DNA of 26,048 nucleotides from Thermoplasmata archaeon (GTDB lineage Archaea > Thermoplasmatota > Thermoplasmata > Halarchaeoplasmatales > Halarchaeoplasmataceae). The notes beneath the pieces were generated by a model, which saw nothing but the letters and a program-made list of their open reading frames with translations, did no database searches and was not told the DNA's origin. Made by a program: the position numbers and the translations under genes. How positions within the stretch are numbered: position 1 is the stretch's first letter; every line of letters begins with the position of its first letter. The DNA is taken from positions 1 through 26,048 of the forward strand of contig JAFDTZ010000009.1 in assembly GCA_019594305.1 (NCBI GenBank). Reading direction: 5' to 3'. Positions 7,468 through 15,342 of this stretch are shown here, one piece after another.

Positions 7468-8907
7468 ATGGAAGATCTGCTAGAATACGGGCTAAAGGAA
7501 TTTGATAAGTACGGTTTAAGATATGGTGACATACGTTTTTCGGATATATCAACAGAATCGATCTATGTTAAGAACGGTGCGGTGGAAAGCATCAAACATT
7601 GGCAGAGTTGCGGATATGGGATACGTGTAATAGACGGCGGCTGGGGATTTGCCTCGTCTTCGATTTTGACCCGAGATGGTGTGTTGAAAACGATTGAGAG
7701 GGCTGTGAAAATAGCTAAGGCCTCTTCCTTGGCCTCTGATATGATCAAACTGGAAGATATCACGATACATGAGGATGAATACGTCAGCGAGTATCAAAAA
7801 AATCCTTTCGATATCGAGCTCGAAGAAAAACTTGATATCTTGATAGAAGCCGAAAGCAGGGTCAAAACGGATGAAAGTGTAAAGGTATCGACCGCGGATT
7901 TCAAAGCATGGCACTTCGAAAAGTTATTCGGTAGTACCGAAGGGGCAAGGATAAAACAGGATATCATCCAGTGCGGGGGTGGTATAAGTGCTACCGCTAC
8001 CGATGGAAAGGACGTTCAAACCCGGAGCTACCCCAATTCATTCGGCGGTGATTTTCATTCGGAGGGCTACGAATTTTTCAAAAACCTTGAACTGGTGGAA
8101 AATGCGGAAAGAGTTGGTAGGGAGGCAGTTGAATTGCTTCAGGCAAAGCAGTGTCCTTCCGGGAATATGGACCTAATACTGGAAACTTCACAACTCGCAC
8201 TACAGATACACGAAAGTTGCGGGCATCCCACCGAGCTGGATAGAGTACGGGGTACCGAAGCGAGTTTTGCCGGGACCAGTTTTATGACTGCCGACAAGCT
8301 CAACTCCCTTAAATACGGTTCAAAGAACGTGAGCATCGTAAGCGATGCGACCACGCCTTACGGATTGGGTACCTTCGGATACGACGACGAGGGGGTTAAA
8401 GCGAGGAAAACCGATCTAATACGTGACGGATTGTTCGTCGGATACCAGTCGTCAAGAGAGGATGCCGCGATAGTAGGCGTTCCCGTCAGCGGTAACATGA
8501 GGGCCGACGGATGGGAGAACATACCGCTGGTCAGGATGACGAACATCAACCTTGAACCCGGAGAATGGACAAGGGCGGAGATGATCGAGGAAACCAAGAA
8601 GGGAATAATCATGGACACCATCAAGAGCTGGAGCATAGACGATAAACGCCTAAACTTCCAATTCGGTACGGAGGCCGGGTATCTCGTGGAAAATGGCGAG
8701 ATAACCTGTCTGCTGAAGAATCCCACCTACACTGGTATAACCTATGAATTCTGGAACAACTGCAACGCTATAGCCGGGATCGACGAATGGAAACTGCATG
8801 GCGTGCCAAACTGCGGTAAAGGCGAGCCGGGGCAGGTCATGCGGGTAGGGCACGGTTGTGCCCCAAGTCGATTCAAAGACGTACGCGTAGGGGTGGGAAA
8901 ATGGTAA
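7468..8907 (+). CDS. tldD: TldD-like metalloprotease subunit
   Basis: A 479-residue protein of the TldD/PmbA (U62/M103) family; the family is about 450-480 residues long. The zinc-binding HExxxH is present as HESCGHPTELDR (H248, E249, H253 from this start). The third ligand is the late cysteine in NCGKGEPGQ (C449), the TldD hallmark. TldD is the catalytic half of the TldD-TldE complex, which degrades unfolded peptides threaded into its chamber. In bacteria it also processes peptides such as microcin B17 and CcdA. The stop overlaps the start of the partner gene by 7 nt (ATGGTAA), so the two subunits are translationally coupled. ATG 7450 in the same frame is an alternative start. Confidence 0.93.
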   Translation: MEDLLEYGLKEFDKYGLRYGDIRFSDISTESIYVKNGAVESIKHWQSCGYGIRVIDGGWGFASSSILTRDGVLKTIERAVKIAKASSLASDMIKLEDITIHEDEYVSEYQKNPFDIELEEKLDILIEAESRVKTDESVKVSTADFKAWHFEKLFGSTEGARIKQDIIQCGGGISATATDGKDVQTRSYPNSFGGDFHSEGYEFFKNLELVENAERVGREAVELLQAKQCPSGNMDLILETSQLALQIHESCGHPTELDRVRGTEASFAGTSFMTADKLNSLKYGSKNVSIVSDATTPYGLGTFGYDDEGVKARKTDLIRDGLFVGYQSSREDAAIVGVPVSGNMRADGWENIPLVRMTNINLEPGEWTRAEMIEETKKGIIMDTIKSWSIDDKRLNFQFGTEAGYLVENGEITCLLKNPTYTGITYEFWNNCNAIAGIDEWKLHGVPNCGKGEPGQVMRVGHGCAPSRFKDVRVGVGKW

Positions 8908-10268
8908 CGCAGGATGATTTGGATCAACTGGTCGATGGATTATTCGAGAAGACGGTGGCGGATGAACTGGAGATAGTGGTTACCAGCGATAACAGCGCCC
9001 TCACAAGATACGCGAATTCCCGAATACACCAGAATATCGCCCGGATGGATAATGGGCTTTCTATACGTGCGATACTGGGCAAGAGGATCGGTTCCGCAAG
9101 CACGAATTCCCTTTCCGAAGACGCCGCACTCGAGACATTGAAAAGGGCTGAGACGATCGCCAAACATCAGCGGGAGGACCCTCACTTCAAGGGTTTGCCG
9201 GAAATGATGGAAGGAAAGAAACAGAAATCATCGAGTTATGTAGCTCCAACCGCAAACTTTTCTCCGGAAGAACGTGCTGCCGCAGTGAAGGATATCATCG
9301 ATCACGCCTCCGCAAAAGGAGTAGACCGTGTGTACGGTTCGTTCCAAAATAGTGAACAAGGACTCTACGTTGCCAACACTAACGGTATAAGAAAGATAGA
9401 GAAGATTACCAAAGCGTGTCTTACCGTAACGGCCATCGCCGACTGGGACAACGACCGAGGTTTCGGATGGAGCGAGGCGTGTTCTCCTGACGTGACCAAG
9501 ATAGACCCGGTAGCGGTAGCTGAGGTTGCCGTAGAAAAGGGGTTGAACAATATAGAGATGAGCTCGGTGGAGCCCGGAGAATACACTGTGGTACTTGAAC
9601 CGTTGGCGATAAAGAGTCTTCTCATGTACTTGAGCTTCATGGGTTTCAGTTCCAGAGCGGTTCAGGAGCAGCGAAGTTTTCTTAACGGTAAGTTCGGGAA
9701 ACAGATCATGCATGAAAACGTTAACATATGGGACGATGTTAGCCACGAGGAGATGGTCGGTACCTCCTTCGACTTCGAGGGCGTACCTAAACAGCGTGTT
9801 GACATAATTAAACAGGGAGTGGCTAAGGATGTGGTGTACGATTCTTACACCGCCGGAAGGGAAGAAGGTAAAAAGTCCACGGGACACGCACTTCCAATGC
9901 CCAATCCGTCGAGCCCCATGACAATGAACCTGATAATGGATAATGGAGATATGAGCACGGAAGAGATGGTGGAAACTACGGATAAAGGTATACTTGTGAC
10001 CAGGTTCAACTACTGCGGAGTAGTGCATCCTGTTAAGAGCATACTTACCGGACTCACCAGAGATGGAACGTGGCTGATAGAAGACGGAGAGATCAGTAAG
10101 CCTTTGAAAAATCTAAGGTTTACCCAGAACCTCACCGATGCCTTTTCCAACATAGAAGGTATCGGCAAAGAACAGAAGCTGTTCTCCTTTGACTATTATC
10201 CTATATTCGTGCTTTGCCCTGCCTTGAAGATATCGAATTTTAACTTTACGGGAGGCACCGAGTTTTAA
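8901..10268 (+). CDS. tldE: TldE/PmbA-like partner subunit
   Basis: A 455-residue PmbA/TldE-type protein. The longer frame begins at 8856, but ATG 8901 overlaps the tldD stop and follows a GGGGTGGG stretch, so it is preferred. It has family blocks such as GLSIRAILGKRIG, the WDND region and the C-terminal GIGKEQ, but not the HExxxH motif. This matches known TldE, which pairs with TldD and has no zinc of its own. The complex is cytoplasmic. It converges on the M42 peptidase gene with only 4 nt between stops, so this stretch has three peptidase genes side by side. No pathway-specific substrate gene (for example a modified peptide precursor) is visible nearby. Confidence 0.9.
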   Translation: MVTQDDLDQLVDGLFEKTVADELEIVVTSDNSALTRYANSRIHQNIARMDNGLSIRAILGKRIGSASTNSLSEDAALETLKRAETIAKHQREDPHFKGLPEMMEGKKQKSSSYVAPTANFSPEERAAAVKDIIDHASAKGVDRVYGSFQNSEQGLYVANTNGIRKIEKITKACLTVTAIADWDNDRGFGWSEACSPDVTKIDPVAVAEVAVEKGLNNIEMSSVEPGEYTVVLEPLAIKSLLMYLSFMGFSSRAVQEQRSFLNGKFGKQIMHENVNIWDDVSHEEMVGTSFDFEGVPKQRVDIIKQGVAKDVVYDSYTAGREEGKKSTGHALPMPNPSSPMTMNLIMDNGDMSTEEMVETTDKGILVTRFNYCGVVHPVKSILTGLTRDGTWLIEDGEISKPLKNLRFTQNLTDAFSNIEGIGKEQKLFSFDYYPIFVLCPALKISNFNFTGGTEF

Positions 10269-10272
10269 TCGC

Positions 10273-11310
10273 TTACAACGGTAGTCTTCTTACCCCGGCG
10301 GCTAACAACCTTGGAAGGTTCCTTATATCACTCCAGTGTGCGACTTCGACGGTAGAATGGGAGTAGCGTACCGGAACGCCTACGGATACAGTTAGACTGC
10401 CCGATTCCTGTAAAGCCATACCGTCTGTTGTCCCACCCGTAACTCCGTATTGGTATGGTATGTTATCTCCGTCCCCGGATTCTTTAAAATGCCTGATTAA
10501 TCGGGGCGATGAAATTACCCTGACATCCACCATCCTAAGAACCGGGCCGCCGCCCAGCTTGATTGGTTTGTAGAAGGATTTTAGACCGGGGGAATCGGAA
10601 GAGGTGTATGTATCTAGAGCTATGACATACTCCGGTTTCAACGTATTTGCAACAACCCGAGCGCCTCTGAGACCGATCTCTTCTTGCACGCTCCATACGA
10701 AGGATAATTTTAGGTCCGTATCTTCGCCGCTCAGTATTCTCAAAGCCTCGATTAAACCGTAGCAGCCTATACGATTATCGAAGGGACGACCGGTGACGAA
10801 TCCACCGTTCAAACGTCTCAGGCCGGGTAGAAACGTTATAGGGTTAGGGACATCGACGCCTAGTTCTTTAACTTCTTCGTAGGAACTAGCTCCCACATCA
10901 ACGTATGTGTTTGTCCACGAAACGATCTCGTCTTTCTTATCGTCGTCGGTGGTGAGGTGAGGTGCCTTATGCCCGATAACACCATTCACCGGACCGTTTC
11001 GGGTATGTATGGTAATCTGACGGCCTAGAAGTAGTGAATCTTTTACTCCGCCTATCTTCATCACCCTGAGGTAACCGTTGTCTTCGATATTGGAGACTAC
11101 CATACCGATCTCATCCATGTGTGCCACTATGGCTACATGGGGACCATCGCCGGGTATATCCAGATGAAGATTACCTATGTTGTCGGTTTTGGTCTTGCCG
11201 AATTCGGAGATGATTTCTTCTATTTTATTTCTTATGTCGTCTTCATAGCCTGATACGCCGGGAGCCATCAAAAGTTCCTTGAATTCTTCTATGCCTTTTA
11301 GTTCTTTCAT
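10273..11310 (-). CDS. M42-family metalloaminopeptidase (TET-type)
   Basis: A 345-residue co-catalytic metallopeptidase of family M42 (glutamyl aminopeptidase, deblocking or TET aminopeptidase). Metal and catalytic residues are all visible: AHMDEIG (H64, D66), GRPFDNRIG (D178), VQEEIGLRGA (E210, E211), ALDT (D233) and YSHSTVE (H318). These enzymes form large dodecameric cages in the cytoplasm that trim peptides produced by proteasome-like proteases. The frame extends to a TTG at 11322, but ATG 11310 has GGTG about 6 nt upstream and is preferred. The exact residue preference of the enzyme cannot be told from sequence. The presumed promoter lies in the inverted repeat at 11330-11355. Confidence 0.92.
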   Translation of the reverse strand: MKELKGIEEFKELLMAPGVSGYEDDIRNKIEEIISEFGKTKTDNIGNLHLDIPGDGPHVAIVAHMDEIGMVVSNIEDNGYLRVMKIGGVKDSLLLGRQITIHTRNGPVNGVIGHKAPHLTTDDDKKDEIVSWTNTYVDVGASSYEEVKELGVDVPNPITFLPGLRRLNGGFVTGRPFDNRIGCYGLIEALRILSGEDTDLKLSFVWSVQEEIGLRGARVVANTLKPEYVIALDTYTSSDSPGLKSFYKPIKLGGGPVLRMVDVRVISSPRLIRHFKESGDGDNIPYQYGVTGGTTDGMALQESGSLTVSVGVPVRYSHSTVEVAHWSDIRNLPRLLAAGVRRLPL

Positions 11311-11329
11311 AGTAAACACCAATTTTAGA

Positions 11330-11355
11330 GGGAGACCCCTTTATTTCCTGTGGAA
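11330..11355 (-). repeat. 26-bp inverted repeat, left copy
   Basis: Read on the minus strand this 26-mer begins ttccacaggaaataaa and ends gggtctccc. It is identical to plus-strand 14387-14412, about 3.06 kb away in opposite orientation. It sits between the gcvT stop and the M42 start and contains an AT-rich gaaataaag that could be the TATA box of the peptidase gene. Chance identity over 26 bases is very unlikely. Confidence 0.85.
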
Positions 11356-11356
11356 C

Positions 11357-12457
11357 TCAGAGAAAGGGAGGGTTCTTTACCTTTGCCCCTCTTTTTTTAC
11401 CGCGTATATCTATCTGCACTTCCGTACCTTCATCGAGATAACCGGGATCAAGATAGCCTAGTGCTATACCTGTCTTTAATGATATAGATCTCGTTCCGCT
11501 GGTAACTTGACCTATCTTTTTGTCATCGTCATATATTTCATAACCATGTCGTGGTATTCCTTTATCAACCATCACCATGCCTTTGAGAAGCTGATGGTTT
11601 TTTTCCTTCATCTCCTCCAATTTATCTTTACCGACAAAATCATGTTTCCACTCAACACACATTTTCGTCCAACCGGTTTCTACGGTTGTTCTATTTTCAT
11701 CAAAATCCTGTCCTGATAGTAGAAATCCGTATTCCAATCGTAGGGTATCTCTTGCACCCAGACCGCATCTTAAAGGAGGGTCTTCAAGGGACAAAAGCTG
11801 CTTCCAGAATATCTTTCCCGATTCCGCCGGAAGTACAACTTCGAAACCGTCTTCACCGGTATATCCGCTTCGTTGTACGAGAGGGGTTTCTGCCAATGGC
11901 CATTTGTCATTAAAGACATCTAAAACGTCTTTATTTAAATCTACGGCACGTGCGTTAAAAAATTGTATATCAGATACCTTTTCATCCAACATTTCATCCA
12001 TCATACCGGCAGCATTCGGTCCTTGGACTGCGATCATTACGGTCTCCTTGGTGATATTCTTCATATATTTTTCTCCGCCTCTACCACTTAACCAATCGTA
12101 TATAACGGGTGTACGGCCGGCATTAGGTACGATATAACAGCCATTTTCAGACAAGCGAGTTACGATAGTATCATCCAATATACCCCCGTTTTCGTTCAAT
12201 ATATGAGCATATTTTAGCTGATTTATCTTTGATTCAGTTATGTCCATCGTGCAGTGTTCACTGATGAATTCGATCGCGCCTTCACCTTCCATATAGATCT
12301 CTCCCATGTGTGACACATCAAAAATTCCAATGTTGTTACGTACAGCAGAATGTTCCTTGTTAATTGAGGAAAAAACCAGAGGCATATCCCATCCTCCGAA
12401 GTTTACCATTTTCGCTTCGGACTTTACATGACTGTTATACAAGGGTGTTTCGTTCAT
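11357..12457 (-). CDS. gcvT: Aminomethyltransferase (glycine cleavage T protein)
   Basis: A 366-residue GcvT-family protein of usual length. It shows the folate-binding N-terminal blocks FGGWDMPL (20-27) and FDVSHMGEI (46-54), the catalytic aspartate region GGILDDTIV (D95), and RSGYTGEDGFEV, RDTLRLEYG and TSGTRS, all standard for GcvT. It transfers the methylene group from the aminomethyl-lipoyl arm of H protein to tetrahydrofolate (or an archaeal pterin), releasing ammonia. It is divergent from a lipoamide-dehydrogenase-like gene with facing TATA boxes, which fits joint use in glycine cleavage. No gcvH or gcvP is in the window, so the rest of the system must be elsewhere or absent. Base use looks more AT-rich than in the flanking tldE and M42 genes. 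Confidence 0.93.
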   Translation of the reverse strand: MNETPLYNSHVKSEAKMVNFGGWDMPLVFSSINKEHSAVRNNIGIFDVSHMGEIYMEGEGAIEFISEHCTMDITESKINQLKYAHILNENGGILDDTIVTRLSENGCYIVPNAGRTPVIYDWLSGRGGEKYMKNITKETVMIAVQGPNAAGMMDEMLDEKVSDIQFFNARAVDLNKDVLDVFNDKWPLAETPLVQRSGYTGEDGFEVVLPAESGKIFWKQLLSLEDPPLRCGLGARDTLRLEYGFLLSGQDFDENRTTVETGWTKMCVEWKHDFVGKDKLEEMKEKNHQLLKGMVMVDKGIPRHGYEIYDDDKKIGQVTSGTRSISLKTGIALGYLDPGYLDEGTEVQIDIRGKKRGAKVKNPPFL

Positions 12458-12477
12458 ATTAACTGTTATCGATACTA

Positions 12478-12488
12478 AGTATAAAAGA
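12478..12488 (-). promoter_or_regulatory. TATA box of gcvT
   Basis: On the minus strand the sequence cttttatac is centred about 25 nt before ATG 12457, predicting a leaderless gcvT transcript. Confidence 0.55.
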
Positions 12489-12511
12489 TTTCCATAAGTA
12501 GTCGGAGTAAG

Positions 12512-12522
12512 CTTTTTAAAAC
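12512..12522 (+). promoter_or_regulatory. TATA box of lpd
   Basis: The sequence ctttttaaaac is centred about 26 nt before ATG 12543. With the gcvT box it makes a compact 85-bp divergent promoter region where one regulator could serve both genes. Confidence 0.55.
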
Positions 12523-12542
12523 AACCTGTTGATAACTATATA

Positions 12543-13922
12543 ATGAAAGAATATGATGTAGTAGCTATCGGAACCGGTTCTGCAATGGGAATCATATCCG
12601 GTCTTTTAGATAAGGGAGAAAATTCCTTAAGGATCGCTGTGGTAGAGAAGGATACACCAGGTGGCATATGTTTGACGAGAGGTTGTATACCTTCGAAATT
12701 GATATTGTATCCTGCAGAGATGGTGTCTTATATAGAAAATGCTAAAAAATTTGGTATAGATGCAAAGATAGAAAACATTGATTTTACCTATATAATGAAA
12801 AGGATGAGAAAAAAGATCGGTGAAGATGTAAGCGGGATAAAGAATGGCCTTGAAAAGAACAGACACATTGATTTTTATAATACTACGGGAAAATTTGTGG
12901 ACGATTATACCATGAAGGTAGGTAGCAGTACCATACATGGTGAAAAGTTCATTCTATGTTCGGGATCGAGACCATTGATCCCACCTATAAAAGGACTTAA
13001 AGAGATAGATTATCTAACCAGTGAATCGTTCCTTAAACTGAAGAAACTACCGATAAGTATGATCATAATAGGTGGAGGTTATATCGCTGCCGAATATGGA
13101 TTTTTTCTCTCGAAGATGGGTTCGGATGTAACTATAATTGGCAGAAACCCGCAGTTAGTTCCAGGAGAAGAAGGTAATATATCATCATTATTGAAACACG
13201 AATTATCCAGAGATATGAAAATATATACAGGGTATGAAGTCGTTTCCCTAGAGAAAAAAGGTAATGAAAAGGTAGTAAATGCGGTAGGACGTAATGATGA
13301 AACTATACGGTTGGCGGCCCAAGATATCTTGATAGCGACGGGGCGGAAATCTAACTCCGATATATTACAACCTGAAAAAACCGGCGTAAGAGTAGATCGA
13401 AAAGGTTGGATAAAGGTCAACAAGTATATGGAAACAAGCAAACCTAGGATATGGGCATTAGGTGACGCTACCGGTAAACACATGTTTAAACATGTTGCAA
13501 ATCATGAAGCGGAAGTTGTTTATCGAAATGTGTTCGGTGAAAATAAAAAGGTTGAAGCGGACTATCATGCTATACCGCATGCGATATTTACTTATCCCGA
13601 AATAGCATCGGTCGGTATGAGAGAGGAGGAAGCGAGACGACAAACCGATATTCTCGTTGGAAACTATAAATACGAAGATACTGGAAAGGGTAGTGCCATG
13701 GAGGCTAAGAACTACTTTATAAAGGTAATAGTAGAGAAAAAAACTTACCGGATCCTGGGTGCACACATTATAGGACCGCATGCCTCTATATTAATACAAG
13801 AGATAGTGAATCTCATGTACACTAGTTCTGAGAACATGATACCTATATACCGGGGTATGCATATACATCCCGCACTGAGCGAAGTGGTAGAGAGAGCTTT
13901 CTCCAATCTACATGATCATTAA
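12543..13922 (+). CDS. lpdA: Dihydrolipoamide dehydrogenase-like flavoprotein
   Basis: A 459-residue class I pyridine nucleotide-disulfide oxidoreductase. It has an N-terminal FAD fold (VVAIGTGSAMG, about 7-17), the redox disulfide CLTRGC (C43, C48) in the lipoamide dehydrogenase context GGICLTRGCIPSK, and a second dinucleotide site IIIGGGYIAAEYG. The later ALGDA segment binds FAD, and the C-terminal His-Glu pair is in HPALSE (H442, E447). It should reoxidise dihydrolipoyl groups with NAD+, for the glycine cleavage H protein or a 2-oxoacid dehydrogenase. The divergent gcvT favours the former. Mycothione or other disulfide reductases of the family remain possible. Codon use is noticeably A/T-rich at third positions compared with neighbours outside the inverted-repeat-bounded block. 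Confidence 0.88.
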   Translation: MKEYDVVAIGTGSAMGIISGLLDKGENSLRIAVVEKDTPGGICLTRGCIPSKLILYPAEMVSYIENAKKFGIDAKIENIDFTYIMKRMRKKIGEDVSGIKNGLEKNRHIDFYNTTGKFVDDYTMKVGSSTIHGEKFILCSGSRPLIPPIKGLKEIDYLTSESFLKLKKLPISMIIIGGGYIAAEYGFFLSKMGSDVTIIGRNPQLVPGEEGNISSLLKHELSRDMKIYTGYEVVSLEKKGNEKVVNAVGRNDETIRLAAQDILIATGRKSNSDILQPEKTGVRVDRKGWIKVNKYMETSKPRIWALGDATGKHMFKHVANHEAEVVYRNVFGENKKVEADYHAIPHAIFTYPEIASVGMREEEARRQTDILVGNYKYEDTGKGSAMEAKNYFIKVIVEKKTYRILGAHIIGPHASILIQEIVNLMYTSSENMIPIYRGMHIHPALSEVVERAFSNLHDH

Positions 13923-13952
13923 TACGTAAAAAGGATGTGCAATCATCGAAAA

Positions 13953-13964
13953 AAATATATGTAT
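13953..13964 (+). promoter_or_regulatory. TATA box of the small membrane protein gene
   Basis: The sequence aaatatatgtat is centred about 28 nt before ATG 13986. It lies inside the longer frame that opens at 13935, which argues against that upstream start. Confidence 0.45.
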
Positions 13965-13985
13965 AAGGAAAATCTTAGGGGTAAT

Positions 13986-14369
13986 ATGTCAATACAAAGA
14001 TATCTGATAAAACACCAAGCGATACTTTCTATATTAGTATTCATCGTAGGGCTGATTCTACTAGTGATAGGGCTGTTGGACGTTGTATTATCTAATTATA
14101 TGCCTGAATCGGTTACAGACTTTACGTCCAGTTTCGGTGGTTGGACTTACTGGTTTTTATTATTGGGTGCCTTTGCAGTCCTTGTATTCGGCTGGTATTT
14201 ATTTGACAGATATCGAAAGATCAAAAAGTTCAATGAACTTATCGAGTCATCCAGTAAAAGCAAGTTCCGAAGGAACATCGCTGAGATTGAAACCCTGGCA
14301 CTTTTTTTAGGCAAGGAATATGAAGAGAAGGTAATAGAAAAGGAGAGGGAATACAATATCAAGCGTTGA
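13986..14369 (+). CDS. Small two-span membrane protein
   Basis: A 127-residue protein of unknown function. Two hydrophobic segments (about 12-34 and 52-72) are followed by a basic and then strongly charged helical cytoplasmic tail (DRYRKIKKFNELIE, then EIETLALFLGKEYEEKVIEKE). The overall plan recalls small Thermoplasmata membrane families such as DUF3198, but I cannot confirm this. The frame begins at 13935. ATG 13986 is preferred because it has a GGGG stretch about 4 nt upstream and a TATA box at the right distance. It lies inside the segment bounded by the 26-bp inverted repeats and ends just before the right copy. Confidence 0.65.
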   Translation: MSIQRYLIKHQAILSILVFIVGLILLVIGLLDVVLSNYMPESVTDFTSSFGGWTYWFLLLGAFAVLVFGWYLFDRYRKIKKFNELIESSSKSKFRRNIAEIETLALFLGKEYEEKVIEKEREYNIKR

Positions 14370-14386
14370 CCCATCTCCGGGCAAGT

Positions 14387-14412
14387 TTCCACAGGAAATA
14401 AAGGGGTCTCCC
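14387..14412 (+). repeat. 26-bp inverted repeat, right copy
   Basis: Identical to the reverse complement of 11330-11355. It lies immediately before tRNA-Gly, ending 3 nt before its first base. With the left copy it encloses gcvT, lpd and the small membrane gene. Confidence 0.85.
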
Positions 14413-14415
14413 CCG

Positions 14416-14488
14416 GCGGCTGTGGTCTAGCCTGGTAAGACTCAAGCTTCCCAAGCTTGCTACTCGGGTTCGAATCCCGGCAGCCGCA
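14416..14488 (+). tRNA. tRNA-Gly (anticodon CCC)
   Basis: A 73-base cloverleaf closes fully. The acceptor stem is GCGGCTG with CAGCCGC (14416-14422, 14481-14487). The D stem is GTCT with AGAC, the anticodon stem CAAGC with GCTTG, and the anticodon loop TTCCCAA gives CCC (14450-14452), which reads GGG glycine codons. The T stem is TCGGG with CCCGG (one T-G pair at its base) around TTCGAAT. The discriminator is A and CCA is not encoded. No intron is present. Its 3' end is duplicated downstream, which suggests it has been an integration site. Confidence 0.95.
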
Positions 14489-14491
14489 TAG
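14463..14491 (+). repeat. tRNA-Gly 3' end, first copy of a split direct repeat
   Basis: This segment holds two blocks that recur downstream. The T-arm 5' side ctcgggttcg (14463-14472) recurs at 14518-14527. A 20-base block (14472-14491), covering the T-arm 3' side, acceptor 3' strand, discriminator and three flanking bases, recurs at 14594-14613. Confidence 0.8.
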
Positions 14492-14517
14492 GATAACAAC
14501 GTTCAATGTATACGACT

Positions 14518-14613
14518 CTCGGGTTCGTGAGCATGATTGTTTACCTATCATGCGAGCAGTCTGAATGGCGAACGAAGTGAGGCATTGAGGTGTGAATCCC
14601 GGCAGCCGCATAG
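14518..14613 (+). repeat. Partial tRNA-Gly 3' duplicate split by a 66-bp insert
   Basis: The blocks ctcgggttcg (14518-14527) and a 20-base tRNA 3' end (14594-14613) copy the functional tRNA but lie 66 bases apart, so the copied T loop is interrupted (14528-14593). The copy cannot form a tRNA because its 5' half is missing. Duplicated tRNA 3' ends are the usual mark of integrase-mediated insertion. The insert is far too short to be an element itself. Confidence 0.7.
14531..14553 (+). other. Hairpin inside the split tRNA duplicate
   Basis: Perfect 7-bp arms, gcatgat (14531-14537) and atcatgc (14547-14553), surround a 9-nt loop. It could be an RNA hairpin at the end of the tRNA transcript or a protein-binding site. 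No T-run follows it. Confidence 0.4.
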
Positions 14614-14641
14614 ACTAAAGTGTAATTGTACGGTGGAGTAA

Positions 14642-15187
14642 ATGGCGAAGGTAGATAAAAGATGGAGTCCCTCCAATGCGATCAACGTCTTTCTACTGGG
14701 ATCATTGAGTATGTTCTTCGCAGAGGTTTACTCCGGTTCATCACCCCTTTGGTTTTTAGAAGCCTGGGGTTGGATCATAACATTCCCCCTCTACATGTCC
14801 CATATCCTCTTCTTTCTTAACATCGCAATAAAGACTAAAAGGACCACCATCGGACATCTTTACCTCTTCGGAGCATTATTCGGTTTGTACGAAGGATTGG
14901 TCACCAGGGTCCTATGGTTCGGGTACCCGAATTCGGAAGGTCCCATATTCGGTACCATAGGTGGTCTCGGAGGAATAGCGACATTGGAGTACCTTACACT
15001 GATTTTCTTCTGGCATCCCATTTTCGCCTTCATTATACCTATACTAGTGTATGATGTGTTCATATTGAAAGGCGGAGAGAACGCCACGGGAATGTTCCCG
15101 TCCCATACCCCCAGGTTGAGAAAGACAAGAAAAAACAAGGTCATATTCGCGTTATTAGCATTGATGGGTCCTTCTTCCTGGCCCTAA
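14642..15187 (+). CDS. N-terminal part of a multi-spanning membrane protein, frame broken near its end
   Basis: A 181-codon frame from ATG 14642, with GGTGGAG just upstream. It encodes about four or five hydrophobic segments (for example INVFLLGSLSMFFAEVY, LYLFGALFGLYEGLV, IATLEYLTLIFFWHPIF). The last residues after about 15160 (MGPSSWP) look unlike the rest. The same hydrophobic pattern continues instead in the -1 frame (SFFLALSL, then PILIATAVLG and IIVITAYLI) up to a TAG at 15340. I therefore read this as the front of a longer protein. I do not recognise the family. It may still be translated as a shortened protein. Confidence 0.55.
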   Translation: MAKVDKRWSPSNAINVFLLGSLSMFFAEVYSGSSPLWFLEAWGWIITFPLYMSHILFFLNIAIKTKRTTIGHLYLFGALFGLYEGLVTRVLWFGYPNSEGPIFGTIGGLGGIATLEYLTLIFFWHPIFAFIIPILVYDVFILKGGENATGMFPSHTPRLRKTRKNKVIFALLALMGPSSWP

Positions 15188-15342
15188 GTTTAAATTACGA
15201 TCCGATCCTCATAGCGACAGCCGTTCTCGGCACATCAATCATAGTTATAACGGCCTACCTCATCTCTCGAAAATGTTCATGTCTTCATGACATCCGAAAA
15301 TTCGAACTGGGTAAAAAGAGATTTTCCGTATTATTGATCTAG

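Noticed and set aside
9228..10028. A long minus-strand frame (266 codons) opposite tldE
   Set aside because: It lies wholly inside a well-supported gene, its protein is rich in His, Arg and Tyr with no domain pattern, and it is a typical shadow frame.
14489..14613. A second, intron-containing tRNA gene made from the duplicated 3' end
   Set aside because: Only the T arm and acceptor 3' strand are repeated; no matching acceptor 5' strand, D arm or anticodon arm precedes them.
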